Source: Pseudoduganella rivuli (GTDB lineage: Bacteria > Pseudomonadota > Gammaproteobacteria > Burkholderiales > Burkholderiaceae_D). Taken from it: 64,000 nucleotides of DNA. The notes beneath the pieces were generated by a model. The model was not told the origin of the DNA and searched no databases. It saw nothing but the letters and a program-made list of their open reading frames with translations. The position numbers were made by a program, and so were the translations under genes. The stretch lies in NCBI RefSeq assembly GCF_009674485.1, contig NZ_WKJJ01000033.1:1-64000 (forward strand), in the 5' to 3' direction. This document shows, piece by piece, positions 8,707 through 18,000 of the stretch; position 1 is the stretch's first letter; each line of letters starts with the position of its first letter.

Positions 8707-9309
8707 TCAAGATGGAGATTGCCAAATATAAGTGGGTAAACTGCTTGGCGGTATCCCAACGATTACAGTGATCTCTCTTTTATCTAAAAGCTCAATATCC
8801 TTGGGGTTTCCAAAATATCTTACTGGGCCATCGCCATCTGTTAGATATATTAAAAAATTGACATCATGAAACTCGGCAATGACCTTTGAATCAAGCGCTT
8901 TTCCCCAAACAGCGAAAAATTGTCCCAACGTGAATTTCTTATACTTACTGGTCTCCACATGAATTACGCCTGATTTGTCGTGGGTATGTAGTTCATAAGC
9001 ACAACCTTGCAAGCCTATGTTTGCGGGAACGGCCAAGTATGTCTGATCTCTGATAATGGTAAGGTGGCTATGGATATGATAATCTTCGCTAGTTAAACAT
9101 GTGACATTATCGAAAATAATATCCTTTCCACCGGCCACTGCAGACCCATTTTGCCAATAATCTACTCCATTTACTAAAGTGCTGACAATCGCAATTGGCT
9201 CTTTACTCGTTGATATAGTAGTGCTTGTGGGCGGATAACCTCCGCCACCACATGCCGAAAAAAGTGCGGCGACGGAAGTCGACATGATAAATTTACTCAA
9301 TTTCTTCAT
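8707..9309 (-). CDS. Lipoprotein of unknown function with HIHSHL and HTHDKSGVIH motifs
   Basis: A 200-residue protein with a lipobox-type signal (MKKLSKFIMSTSVAALFSAC, then GGGG). The mature part shows a histidine-rich pattern: DYHIHSHLTII, LAVPANIGLQGCAYELHTHD, SGVIHVE and KFTLGQFFAVWGKAL. I recall the 'HIH.HL...P.NIG....C.Y.LHTHD..GIIH.E...FTLG.FF..WG' layout from uncharacterised proteins of archaea and actinobacteria. The histidines suggest metal binding; no function is established that I know of. Base composition is much more AT-rich than the surrounding chromosome. It is the last gene of the three-gene minus-strand cluster with the lysozyme. Confidence 0.75.
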   Translation of the reverse strand: MKKLSKFIMSTSVAALFSACGGGGYPPTSTTISTSKEPIAIVSTLVNGVDYWQNGSAVAGGKDIIFDNVTCLTSEDYHIHSHLTIIRDQTYLAVPANIGLQGCAYELHTHDKSGVIHVETSKYKKFTLGQFFAVWGKALDSKVIAEFHDVNFLIYLTDGDGPVRYFGNPKDIELLDKREITVIVGIPPSSLPTYIWQSPS

Positions 9310-9314
9310 TGAAT

Positions 9315-9860
9315 TTACTTTCTGCTAATTTTTTTTAGAACTTCCCGTTCGTAAGAATGCGTCGTGGCCCACTGATGAATTTTGCTTAAAAGAAGATCTG
9401 AATTATTATCGTCCTGGGTTTTGTTTTTGCCCGTGAAGAGATAGGTATTTAATATTGGGGACTTTTCGCAAGAGACCCTTGATTTTAATCTATTTTCGCC
9501 TTTTTCTGTGCTTTTCTTGCAGTGAAAATTAATTAACCCCGCTGCAGCTATCCTTTTTTTCTCAAAATCAACTATGACCGCAGCTTTCTCGGTACAACTT
9601 TGCACTCTGCAACCATAAATCATCATATAATTCCCAAAAGCCTCTGGACTTTCATTTATTGATGGACCAAGTAACTCCAAGAGCGCTGAGGAAATCTTTA
9701 CATCTGGAAGATATATATCCTCTTTCATTTCTCCAAACGCTGGTTTGGCGTCCTGACGTACCAACTCCAGAATTTCATCGGCCGGAACACTTGTTGCTGC
9801 CAATACTGGTGAAGAAAAAAGGCAAGTCAGTGAGAGAAAAACACCATTCATCATTTTCAT
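9315..9860 (-). CDS. Secreted protein of unknown function, possible lysozyme inhibitor (immunity protein)
   Basis: A 181-residue protein with a signal peptide (MKMMNGVFLSLTCLFSSPVL, cleaved after ALA). The mature part contains MIYGCRVQSCTEKAAVIVDF and a later NFHC. The C-x4-C motif followed by a hydrophobic strand has the same spacing as the CKPHDC loop of periplasmic lysozyme inhibitors (Ivy type), though the residues between differ. It sits immediately downstream of a pesticin-type lysozyme gene on the same strand, which would suit an immunity protein. This is inference from spacing and context; overall similarity to Ivy is not evident. The gene is AT-rich and five bases upstream of the lipoprotein gene. 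Confidence 0.6.
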   Translation of the reverse strand: MKMMNGVFLSLTCLFSSPVLAATSVPADEILELVRQDAKPAFGEMKEDIYLPDVKISSALLELLGPSINESPEAFGNYMMIYGCRVQSCTEKAAVIVDFEKKRIAAAGLINFHCKKSTEKGENRLKSRVSCEKSPILNTYLFTGKNKTQDDNNSDLLLSKIHQWATTHSYEREVLKKISRK

Positions 9861-9928
9861 AAAAATCTCCTTATGTAAGAAAAAATGTGAGAATGGTACC
9901 TTGCCATTCCCACTTAATCACGTTTCGT

Positions 9929-10879
9929 TTAATGGCAGATATTGTTAGGTAGTAACCTGCTTTCGACCCTGTCTGACTCTATTAAGTTAGCCTCATCGTT
10001 GCGCCGAGTCGGATATGCATCATGAAAATTCTGCAACTCGTTTATAGCCCCCGGCCAGTCTTGTGCGGTTATTTTGCTCCAAAAAACTGGTGTGGCCGCA
10101 GCCAAATTTTCATACTGGAAAGCAACATCGGCAATGGCGGTTTGTGTGCGTGCAGGAAGTCCGTAGAATGCTCCAGGCTTATTGAGAGTGTTATCGTACG
10201 ACGTCACCAACCTTGCAAGAGTTTCGGAGTGAGCTGCAGCACTAATTGCGGCGGACTCTTCATGAGAGATACTTAACGGATGCGAACTCAAGAAATTGAC
10301 TGCGTTACTTCCTTTCAGCCCAAGGTAAGGTGAAAGCTTGGTGGCTAAAGAACTTGACAAACCTAGTTTTCCCAAATCATCGTAGTTATGCTGCCCTAGA
10401 TCAAAACCAAACGAGATGGTGGTGCCTGAATGGCCTAATGGTACGCCATTATTATCTTTAGGGACATAGCCATTTAATCGTTCACCTTCGTGCTGATTAA
10501 TGAAATTCCAGTCGACTTGTTGACTACCGTTAGAGCAATGGTTTACGGACGACGAAACGCCGCCACCACCTCCCCCAGTGAGAACAACATAGTTGTTATA
10601 CGTAAATGGTGCGCCTTCTCCATTCCAGTAGGTCCAATTGGAATAAGGGGGTAGTTTTTTTCCAACTATAATTACTGTGGTAAATCCGGTGCTCGGGGCC
10701 CCCCCACCTAAGGAGAATCCAAAATTCCCACTTTCAAGCTCTTCGGGCCAATAAACTACATCTGGGCTTGCGGGCGGATCTGGGTTTTCCGGTTGAATAT
10801 CAATTGTACGTCCTTCCGAGTGGCCAGAATGCAGAATCACAGGTAGGACAGCAGTAGCGAGTTCGGATTCTAAATGCAT
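9929..10879 (-). CDS. Pesticin-type lysozyme (peptidoglycan hydrolase) with an N-terminal extension
   Basis: A 316-residue protein. From about residue 125 it follows the pesticin/phage-lysozyme-like pattern: FINQHEGERLNGYVPKDN, GTTISFGFDLGQH, LSPYLGLKG and a helical C-terminus. The glutamate of HEGE is the likely catalytic acid and GFDLG the second motif. Such domains cleave the glycan strands of peptidoglycan and occur in bacteriocins and interbacterial effectors. The first ~125 residues are proline/glycine-rich and unrecognised, with no signal peptide, so export would need a dedicated route or lysis. No VgrG, PAAR or other secretion gene is nearby. It is the first gene of an AT-rich three-gene unit whose second gene may encode immunity. 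Confidence 0.75.
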   Translation of the reverse strand: MHLESELATAVLPVILHSGHSEGRTIDIQPENPDPPASPDVVYWPEELESGNFGFSLGGGAPSTGFTTVIIVGKKLPPYSNWTYWNGEGAPFTYNNYVVLTGGGGGGVSSSVNHCSNGSQQVDWNFINQHEGERLNGYVPKDNNGVPLGHSGTTISFGFDLGQHNYDDLGKLGLSSSLATKLSPYLGLKGSNAVNFLSSHPLSISHEESAAISAAAHSETLARLVTSYDNTLNKPGAFYGLPARTQTAIADVAFQYENLAAATPVFWSKITAQDWPGAINELQNFHDAYPTRRNDEANLIESDRVESRLLPNNICH

Positions 10880-11231
10880 ACTTTCTCCTTAATTTAGTAA
10901 ATAGGAAGTGTCTTAAAAGATCACACCCCTATACAAATTATTTCATAAGGAATAGATCTCAAAACTCACGGATTGTAACAATATTAAGATTGTTATTTAT
11001 ATCATAAAGAAAGTCGATCGCGGCGGGCCTGGTTTGACTGCCCAATCGCGTCAGGACGAAGCTGTTCTGCACCGCAAAGAACAAACATCAACTGACGTTC
11101 CTGAAGGAACGGGGCGATCAATGACAAGGTTCGCCTTCTATTCATGGATCGGCTAAGCGCATGTGTACGTCGGCGCCGCTGGTTAATATGTCAGCGCCGC
11201 TGGTTATCCGGCGCTGAGGGCCACGATTTAC
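10880..11231. other. Non-coding stretch upstream of the lysozyme cluster
   Basis: It contains the presumed leftward promoter of the lysozyme cluster in its AT-rich left part (10910-11010). The right part returns to high GC. I see no gene, tRNA or clear repeat here. Confidence 0.4.
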
Positions 11232-11493
11232 CTCTCCCTGCTGGCGTTCTTTCCAGGCATGGCGGGCACAGGACAACCCCTGACGGCGATCAGAGAACAG
11301 ATCCAGCTGCACCCCCAAACCACCTCAACCACCCGCTTTCCCGCCACGGTTGCCGGCAAGCGCCCTGCGGCGCTCTTGTCTATCCCGGGGGGGGAAGGAC
11401 ACGGCATGGACTTCAGCGCCGTCAGCGCAGCGGCAATCGACGCGCGGCGCCGGGGCATTGAATTCGTGAGGGCGATATTGACGGCGCGATAAG
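11232..11493 (+). pseudogene. Internally deleted copy of the secreted hydrolase gene (right flank of the lysozyme island)
   Basis: The segment CTCTCCCTGCTGGCGTTC... to about 11378 matches the 5' part of the intact gene at 42144-42917 (around 42177-42327). After the junction near 11380 it matches the 3' end (TATCC.GGG..GAAGGACACGGC onward, around 42809-42917) through to the stop. About 480 bases of the intact gene are missing, including the nucleophile serine segment, and the start codon region is not conserved. It cannot make an active enzyme. Confidence 0.88.
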
Positions 11494-11541
11494 AACCGCG
11501 CGGCAACGGGAGTCGGACTCGCCGGACGCATGTCTATTGTA

Positions 11542-11565
11542 TGCCGCAGTGCCGCAGTGCCGCAG
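11542..11565. repeat. Three tandem copies of an 8-base unit (TGCCGCAG)
   Basis: TGCCGCAG occurs three times head to tail upstream of the AraC-type regulator. It is probably slippage; three units are too few to be a CRISPR or a meaningful minisatellite. Confidence 0.6.
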
Positions 11566-11667
11566 TGACAGGCGGCATCACATGCTGTACATTGCGAGAC
11601 CTGACGAATGCCGCCCCACCGGCGTGCGGCAGGATCGGCGCTGTTCGACCATCCAACTTTTATCTAT

Positions 11668-12831
11668 ATGCACGCGTTATATTCAAAGGCACTGCTTCGG
11701 CTGGTCCTGCTTCTCGGTATGAGTATCCTGATCGGGTATCTGTGCGTTAGCCGCAGCTATCACCGCGTCTCCTTGTTTGAGCAAGAAGATTTTTCCTGGC
11801 AGTTGCGCAAGGCGCACAACGGCGACGACGCGACCAACCCCTTGAACGCGAAAGTCGATGGCACGCGCCTGATCATGGAATACGTCCTGTCAGGCAGTAC
11901 TCCCTATTCCTTTGCATCGGCCAGCCTGTTCTTCATGGACCGCAGTGGCAAACCGGCATTGTTCGACTGGTCCCGCTTCGACAAGATCAGTTTCGAGGCA
12001 CGCTGCTTCCCTGCCGGCACCATCCGGGTCGGCCTGACCACCTTCGATGACAAGCTGTCCAAACCGGATCAGCTGCACACCTACCGCCCGCCATCGGCTT
12101 ACATCAAATGCAATCAGGACGGGGACCGTGCCGAACTCGATCTGGCGCATTTGACCATTCCGGAATGGTGGCTCACCCTGAACAAAATCAACCCATCCGA
12201 CCAGGGCTACTCGCTGGCCAAGGTCGCGCAGATCGAAGTCGGCACCACCAATGCCAGCCGCGTCGGCATCCCGTCGCGTATCGAAATCGCAAGTATCGAA
12301 ATGCACGAGCGGAAATACGGCTACCTGTATTTTCTCGCTGCGTTCCTGGTACTGGTCTGGGCTGGCTTCGGGATCTGGTTCGTCAAGCAGTACGCGGTGG
12401 CCTTGGCCGATAACTTGCACGCGCGGATGCAGAAAGACCTGCCGCTGGTGGCGTACCAGCAACTGGCGCTGGAGCCGCACCGGGAAAGGGAGAAATCCGC
12501 CATTTTGAGATTGCTGGCGACGCGTTATGCGGATTCGGAACTGGATCTGGAAACCGTGGTCTCGGAAACCGGCGTCAACCGCAACAAGGTCAACGACATA
12601 TTAAAGGCTGAAATGGGGTACACCTTTATCGGCTACCTGAACAAGCTCAGATTGACGGAAGCGTCGCGCCTGTTGGTGGAAAACAGCACCGCCAGTATCG
12701 CGGAAATCGCCTATTCGGTCGGCTACAAAAATTCCTCGTATTTCAATAAGCTGTTCAAGGAAGAATACGAATGCACGCCCAAGGCATTCCGGGAATTATG
12801 CAAGAAAGAGGCGCGCAAGCCGGCGCCATAA
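11668..12831 (+). CDS. Membrane-tethered AraC-family transcriptional regulator
   Basis: A 387-residue protein. I start at the ATG at 11668 because the same N-terminus (M..x.KALL.L.LL) is seen in its paralogue at 33299-34507. TM1 is at about residues 9-28 and a ~200-residue periplasmic segment follows with a jelly-roll-like pattern (FMDRSGKPALFDWSRFDKI, HLTIPEWWLTLNKI, IEIASIEMHE). TM2 is at about 215-238. The C-terminal cytoplasmic AraC helix-turn-helix pair spans about 285-375 (LETVVSETGVNRNKVND ... ASIAEIAYSVGYKNSSYFNK). This layout would let a periplasmic glycan signal reach DNA directly. It stands at the left edge of the polysaccharide region and probably controls it, perhaps through the repeated operator element. 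Confidence 0.85.
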   Translation: MHALYSKALLRLVLLLGMSILIGYLCVSRSYHRVSLFEQEDFSWQLRKAHNGDDATNPLNAKVDGTRLIMEYVLSGSTPYSFASASLFFMDRSGKPALFDWSRFDKISFEARCFPAGTIRVGLTTFDDKLSKPDQLHTYRPPSAYIKCNQDGDRAELDLAHLTIPEWWLTLNKINPSDQGYSLAKVAQIEVGTTNASRVGIPSRIEIASIEMHERKYGYLYFLAAFLVLVWAGFGIWFVKQYAVALADNLHARMQKDLPLVAYQQLALEPHREREKSAILRLLATRYADSELDLETVVSETGVNRNKVNDILKAEMGYTFIGYLNKLRLTEASRLLVENSTASIAEIAYSVGYKNSSYFNKLFKEEYECTPKAFRELCKKEARKPAP

Positions 12832-12997
12832 AACCCCATCGTTCGCCGGCGCGGCCACCCGCGCCCGGCTCAGCAAGCGTGCGCGGATAGCGCCACAGTT
12901 CATCCTTGTTCCCCCGTCAACCCGGCCAGGCTTCGCGCCTTGCTGCCGGGTTCAAACATGGCATCCGCACGTGGAAGCCGATCCGCCCTCAGCGTCG

Positions 12998-13030
12998 CCT
13001 GATTGCATAGGGCAACTCCCAATCCAGCAT
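12998..13030 (-). promoter_or_regulatory. Conserved box shared with 26829-26860
   Basis: On the minus strand this reads ATGCTGGATTGGGAGTTGCC then CTATGCAATCAGG. It matches 26829-26860 on the plus strand almost base for base, although the sequence between it and the ~300-bp element differs and has a different length. Function unknown; it may be a promoter or a trace of an originally longer repeat. Confidence 0.5.
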
Positions 13031-13165
13031 GCGTCGCTCCGTCTCCATTCGGCGACGACGGGCGCCGCGACCCCGCATCATTGCAATGCGATACGGCGCC
13101 CTATGACGCCAACTCGCGCATCGCCGGCACGGGCCTGCCGTGCCGCAAAAGGGCACCACGGTTAA

Positions 13166-13465
13166 GCACCGAAATAGCGCGAATGGTGAAGATATTACAA
13201 GGTGCAGATAATCGCATAGATACTGCACTTCCTTGCATCCGGCGCGCGGCGCCGGCGGCGCACAGCTGCAAGCCGCATCGCACAGCGGACTGTTAAGCGA
13301 TCAATAGCAAAATCTGCACGCGTAACGATATCGGCCGTGCAGAATTTTCGGCCGAGCCCCTTATGGCCGGCGGCAGCGCATTTCCGCGTGTTTTTTTGCC
13401 CCGAAATTTGGAATAGACTCGGCCCGTTTTGTCAGGCGGGGGGCCTGCTTTCCGTCCTGCAAACG
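13166..13465 (-). repeat. Regulatory repeat element, copy 1 (inverted), with four GTGCAG/CTGCAC half-sites
   Basis: Copy 1 is the reverse complement of copies 2 (26483-26776) and 3 (39700-40028). It holds site A (CTGCAC, 17 bases, GTGCAG; arms extended to AAAATCTGCAC, 13309-13348) and site B (outward-facing GTGCAG/CTGCAC arms 15 bases apart, 13202-13228). Towards the right it carries the conserved GGAATAGACTCGG segment and a leader rich in GGGGCC...TCCTGC, pointing to the lipoprotein and TonB receptor genes. The other side points into the end of the AraC gene, where there is no gene to drive. The rest of 12832-13669 shows no coding sequence. Confidence 0.85.
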
Positions 13466-13669
13466 AAAGCCATCCAACAAGATGCGGTCAAGCCCGTGCC
13501 GTTCGCAGCGAAGGCCGTCGATGGCAGTTGAGCCTGAAGATCCCGGCCAAGGCAGCGGTGGCGGCCGCGGTCGGGGGCTAAGACACACCTCGCGTTCTGC
13601 GCACGCCGGTGCCCAGGCGGAGGCGAATTTCACCGTTGTAGTAAACGCAACAGAGAGGAAGCATAAATC

Positions 13670-14965
13670 ATGAGGGGACAACAAAAAATGAGATTCCAGC
13701 TTACGGCTGTCGGACTGGCCTGCGCCACGCTGCTGGCGGGCTGCGGAGGCGGGGGCGGTGGCGGAGGTAGCGGTGGCGAAGGCGGGATGGCGCAATCGGT
13801 GTCCTTCCCGTTCCCGGGCGGGGAGACGGTCGCAGTACCGCCGTCCATCGCGACCATCACGCTGAAGGCAACGGCCAGTTCGGGCGGGCCGATTACCTAC
13901 GTGTCGAACACGCCGGGCACCTGCACCGTCAGCGGCGCCACGCTGTCGCTGCTGAAAGCGGGCGAGTGCTCGGTGAACGCCAACCAGGCCGGCGGGAATG
14001 GCTACGCCGCGGCCACGCAACGCCAGCTCTTTGTTATTCCCAAGCGGCCGGCGGCAATCTTCTTCCGCAACCCAGGGCCGCAACCCCTGGACACGCAGCC
14101 GTTGCAACTGGTGGCGGAGTCCACTGTGGCCGGTATCTCCCCCGTCTTTAGCAGCAGCACGCCAACGGTGTGCTCGGTCAGCGGAACCACGCTGCAAAAG
14201 CTCGCCGATGGGCTGTGCACCGTTACCGCCACGATGGACGGCGGCGATATCTACGAGTCGGCGAAAGTGGTCAAGACCATGCCGATCGGCAACGCATTGG
14301 CGCCCGAGATCAAGTTCTTGAGCGGCTACAAGAATACAACGACCACCAACGAGGACGGGAAGGTTGATCCGCACGGTGGCAGCAGTGAGACCGGTTGGTG
14401 GTGTAACGGCTGGTGCGATGCCAGCGTGACGGCGGATGGCAGCAGCATCAGCGATACCTACACCTACAAGAACGCCCCCTACACCGACGGACGCTGGTGG
14501 CGGGTTTGGGCGGAAATGGACGTGTACGCGCCCCACGTGTCGAATTTGTTGGACACCAAGGACACGCCGGACGGCGTGCGGATCGATGCCCAGGCGGCGC
14601 TGAAGTTCAACTTCTCGCAGAACCAGGAATGGTTCGCCACCGGCGACAACCAGGTCGAAGTCGACTTGATCCTCGGCCACTTCAACCGCAAAGCGAACAA
14701 CGACAAATGCAACGTGCGTTTGCGGGCGACGTTCAAGCCAAGCTCCCCGGCCCCGGCGAACTACAACCTCAAGCTCAGGGACTTTGCAGTCTCGGAGGCG
14801 TGCGAGTTGAAGGATCTGAACCCCTGGTATGAGCTGCAGGATTACCCGGTCGTCGCGATACGGTTTGCCTCACCAGTCGGCAACTTCAAGGTGCCGAATC
14901 CGGCCGCGCCGGCGCCGAATTACCAGACCACGATCACGCTGACCGGACCAATCACCTTCCAGTGA
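13670..14965 (+). CDS. Surface lipoprotein of the polysaccharide locus, probable glycan-binding protein
   Basis: A 431-residue protein that begins MRGQQKMRFQLTAVGLACAT and reaches a lipobox (LLAGC) followed by a run of glycines. AGAGGA precedes the ATG at 13670; the ATG at 13688 is also possible. Two Ig-like repeats follow (about 45-115 and 125-205), each with a T/S-C...SG pattern (GTCTVSGATL, TVCSVSGTTL). A C-terminal ~220-residue domain is rich in W and Y (TGWWCNGWCDASV, DGRWWRVWAEMDV), as in sugar-binding proteins. It lies 78 bases before the TonB-dependent receptor, the usual place of an accessory glycan-binding lipoprotein. I do not recognise the C-terminal family. Confidence 0.7.
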   Translation: MRGQQKMRFQLTAVGLACATLLAGCGGGGGGGGSGGEGGMAQSVSFPFPGGETVAVPPSIATITLKATASSGGPITYVSNTPGTCTVSGATLSLLKAGECSVNANQAGGNGYAAATQRQLFVIPKRPAAIFFRNPGPQPLDTQPLQLVAESTVAGISPVFSSSTPTVCSVSGTTLQKLADGLCTVTATMDGGDIYESAKVVKTMPIGNALAPEIKFLSGYKNTTTTNEDGKVDPHGGSSETGWWCNGWCDASVTADGSSISDTYTYKNAPYTDGRWWRVWAEMDVYAPHVSNLLDTKDTPDGVRIDAQAALKFNFSQNQEWFATGDNQVEVDLILGHFNRKANNDKCNVRLRATFKPSSPAPANYNLKLRDFAVSEACELKDLNPWYELQDYPVVAIRFASPVGNFKVPNPAAPAPNYQTTITLTGPITFQ

Positions 14966-15043
14966 TGGCGCACGACGATTTACTGCTCCCGCGCGGCGCG
15001 GCGGGCAGCCAAAGAAAAATATGATTTCAAGAGGATAGAGACA

Positions 15044-18000
15044 ATGAGGACAATCGGAACAATGACCAAGCGGAAACCCTTGCGGATGACCGCGCTGGCG
15101 TTCGCGGCGGCGCAGCTCGCGGCGCTCCATAGCGGCGCCGCGCAGGCGCAAACGGCGCCCGCGGCGCCAGCTTCCAAGGATCAGGAGCCCGTGAGCGTGG
15201 TCGTGACCGGCCAGCGCGCGGCGATGCAGTCGGCCGCCAAGCTCAAACAGAATGCCGAGGAAGTCATCGACGGCGTCGTCGCCGAAGAGGCCGGCAAGCT
15301 GCCGGACAAGTCGATCACGGAGGTGCTGCAGCGTGTCGTCGGCGTGACGATGGACCGCAACCGTTCGCGCGGCGACCCGGAGCATTTCTCGGTCGAGGGT
15401 TCCGGCATTTCGGTGCGCGGCTTGACCTGGGGTTCGTCCACCTTGAACGGTCGCGAATCGTTCTCGGCCGGCTGGCCGGGGCGCGAGTTGAGCTGGGGTG
15501 ACATCCCGGCGGAACTGATGTCCGCGGTGATCGTGCACAAGAATCCGCCGGCCGAATTGATCGAAGGTGGCGTGAGCGGCCAGGTCGACTTGCGCACCGC
15601 GCTGCCGTTCGACTACAAGGGCGATAAATTCGCGGCCTCGACCTATGTGAACTACAACGAGCTCGGCGCGAAAACCTCGCCCGCGCTGTCCGGCCTGGTC
15701 TCGAAACGCTGGGAAAACGACTTCGGCCAGTGGGGCGCGCTGCTCAATCTGTCCGCCAACGAGACCAATTCCCACAACGACACGGTGCAAGTGGACGGCT
15801 ACTTCCCGCGCACCAACGTCGTCGCCGGACAAACCGTGTGGGTGCCCAAATCGGCCTCGTGGCGCACCAACCTCAGCCAGACCGACCGTGTCGGCGCCTA
15901 CGCCGCGCTGCAGTGGAAGAAGGGCGGGGCCTCGTCCGCGCTGACCTATTTCCACTCAGGCTACAAGGAAACCGGCACCGAGAACGCCCTGTACACGGGT
16001 GTGGAGGACGCCTACAAGTCCACGCTCATCAATCCGGTATTCGACAGCAAGGGCGTCTTGCAGTCGGCCAGGTACACCTATCCGATCGGCGGCCGGGGCG
16101 CGAATAATTTCGTGGACGGCGGACTGGGTTTCAATTCCAATCAAACCTATAACGAAAGGCGCTCGCAGACCCGCGAGATCGCCTGGAACGCCAAGTGGAC
16201 CATCAACGAGCGCTGGTCGCTCCAGAACGACCTGCAATGGGTCCATGCCACCAACAAGAATAGTGGCAACAACATGACCCTGGCCACCTTCGTGCCGAGC
16301 ATGAATATCGACCTCTCCAAAAATATCGGGGAGATCACCTTCGACGACAAGGCGCAAGCGTTCCTGCGCAATCCGGCCAACTATTACCTGGAGATGTTCG
16401 GGCCGGTCAGGGAGAAGGCGGATGCCGACCTGTATGCGTGGAAGACCGACGCGCGCTACAACTTCGACCATCCAGTCCTGCGCGACCTGCGCTTCGGCGT
16501 GCGCGTGACCAAGCGCACGGCGAACCGCGTCGAAGCGAGCGGTTCTAATTGGTACAGCATCTCCAGGCCATGGGAAGTCAGGAATTCGTCCACACCGGGG
16601 CAACCGGCCTCCAAGACGGACGAACCGACCTGGGGGGCGCGTGCCAATTTCACTTACCTGAGCGATCCGAGGGTCGCGGCCCTGGTGCCGACCAACCTTT
16701 ATACCTTCGACAACTTCTTCAACGGCAAAATCCCCAACCCGGGCGCCCTGGTGGCGCCGAGCCTCGCCGCGGTCAAGGACTATCCCAACGCCTATGCGGC
16801 GGCGGCGAACCCGATCCTGAAGATCCAATGCGAGCAGGGCAACGTGCAATCGGGCACCAACAACGACTGCTCGAACATGCCCGACCCCTGGAAGCCGTTG
16901 GTCTACGACGGCGACCCGGCCAAAACCTCGCGCCAGTCGGAGAGGACGGAGGCCGCCTATCTGATGACGCGCTTCGGCTTCGATGAACTGCGCTTCCCCG
17001 TCGAGGGCAGCGCCGGCGTGCGCGTGGTCCACACCGACACCCGGGCCCGCGGCTACACCGTGTTCAAGCCGGTCTACGGCACCGGCTCGGTACCGTCGGT
17101 GCCGAGGTTTGGACAGATCGACGAGCCGATCGTCGAAGGCCGCAGCGCTGTCGACGTGCTGCCGAGTGTTAACTTGAAGATGGAAATTACACCCCAGCTG
17201 CAAGCGCGCTTCGCGTTCGCGAAGTCGATGTATCGGCCCAGCTTTGCCGACCTGAATGAATACGTGAAGCTGGATCAGCAGATCATTTTTGATCAAGCCA
17301 CCAGCACCGTGCAGAACGTCAACTACCGGGGTGAAAACAAGGGCAACGTCCATTTGAAGCCCACCAAGGCCAACAGCTTTGACGCGACGCTCGAATGGTA
17401 CCCGGGCAACGGCTCGTCGCTGACGGGCGCCCTGTTCCACAAGCAAGTGCGTGACATCATCATGCGCTCGGCCTATACCCGCGACTACAATGACCTGGCT
17501 GGCAACCCGCAAACCTTCGTGATCACCGCGCCGGACAATGCGGCGGACGGCAAGGTGACCGGACTGGAGCTTGCTGGCCAGACCTACCTCAACAATGTAC
17601 CGGCGTTGGCGGAAGTGTTGCCGGATTGGGTCAAGGGCTTCGGCGTCTCGGCGAACTACACCTACATCAAGAGCAAACAGACGCTGCACCATCCGTACAA
17701 TCTGAAGTACTGCCCGGCCGCCAATTCGTTCAACAACAGTTCCTTGAACTTGCTTGGCTGCGATACCAATGGCATGCCGTTCACCGATATGCCCCTGCAG
17801 TATTTGTCGAAGAACGCCTACAACCTCATGTTCTTCTACGACCGGGGGCCGATGTCGATGCGCCTGGCCTACAGCTGGCGAGGCCGTTTCCTGCAGGGCG
17901 TGTCCGTCAACGGCACGCAGGGCCAGGATGCCACCAGCGCCGATCCGACGCGGGCCACGGTTGTCGACGGCCAGACAGTCTATCCGCGCGACGTGGGCTG

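Noticed and set aside
11542..11565. Tandem TGCCGCAG units as a CRISPR-like repeat
   Set aside because: Three direct 8-base units without spacers; no cas genes in the window.
13101..13283. A short peptide (CNIFTIR(A/V)ISVL type) conserved in the repeat copies, possible leader peptide
   Set aside because: The similarity follows from DNA conservation around site B. Copy 3 has an extra C that shifts the frame, and no RBS is present, so there is no sign of selection for a protein.
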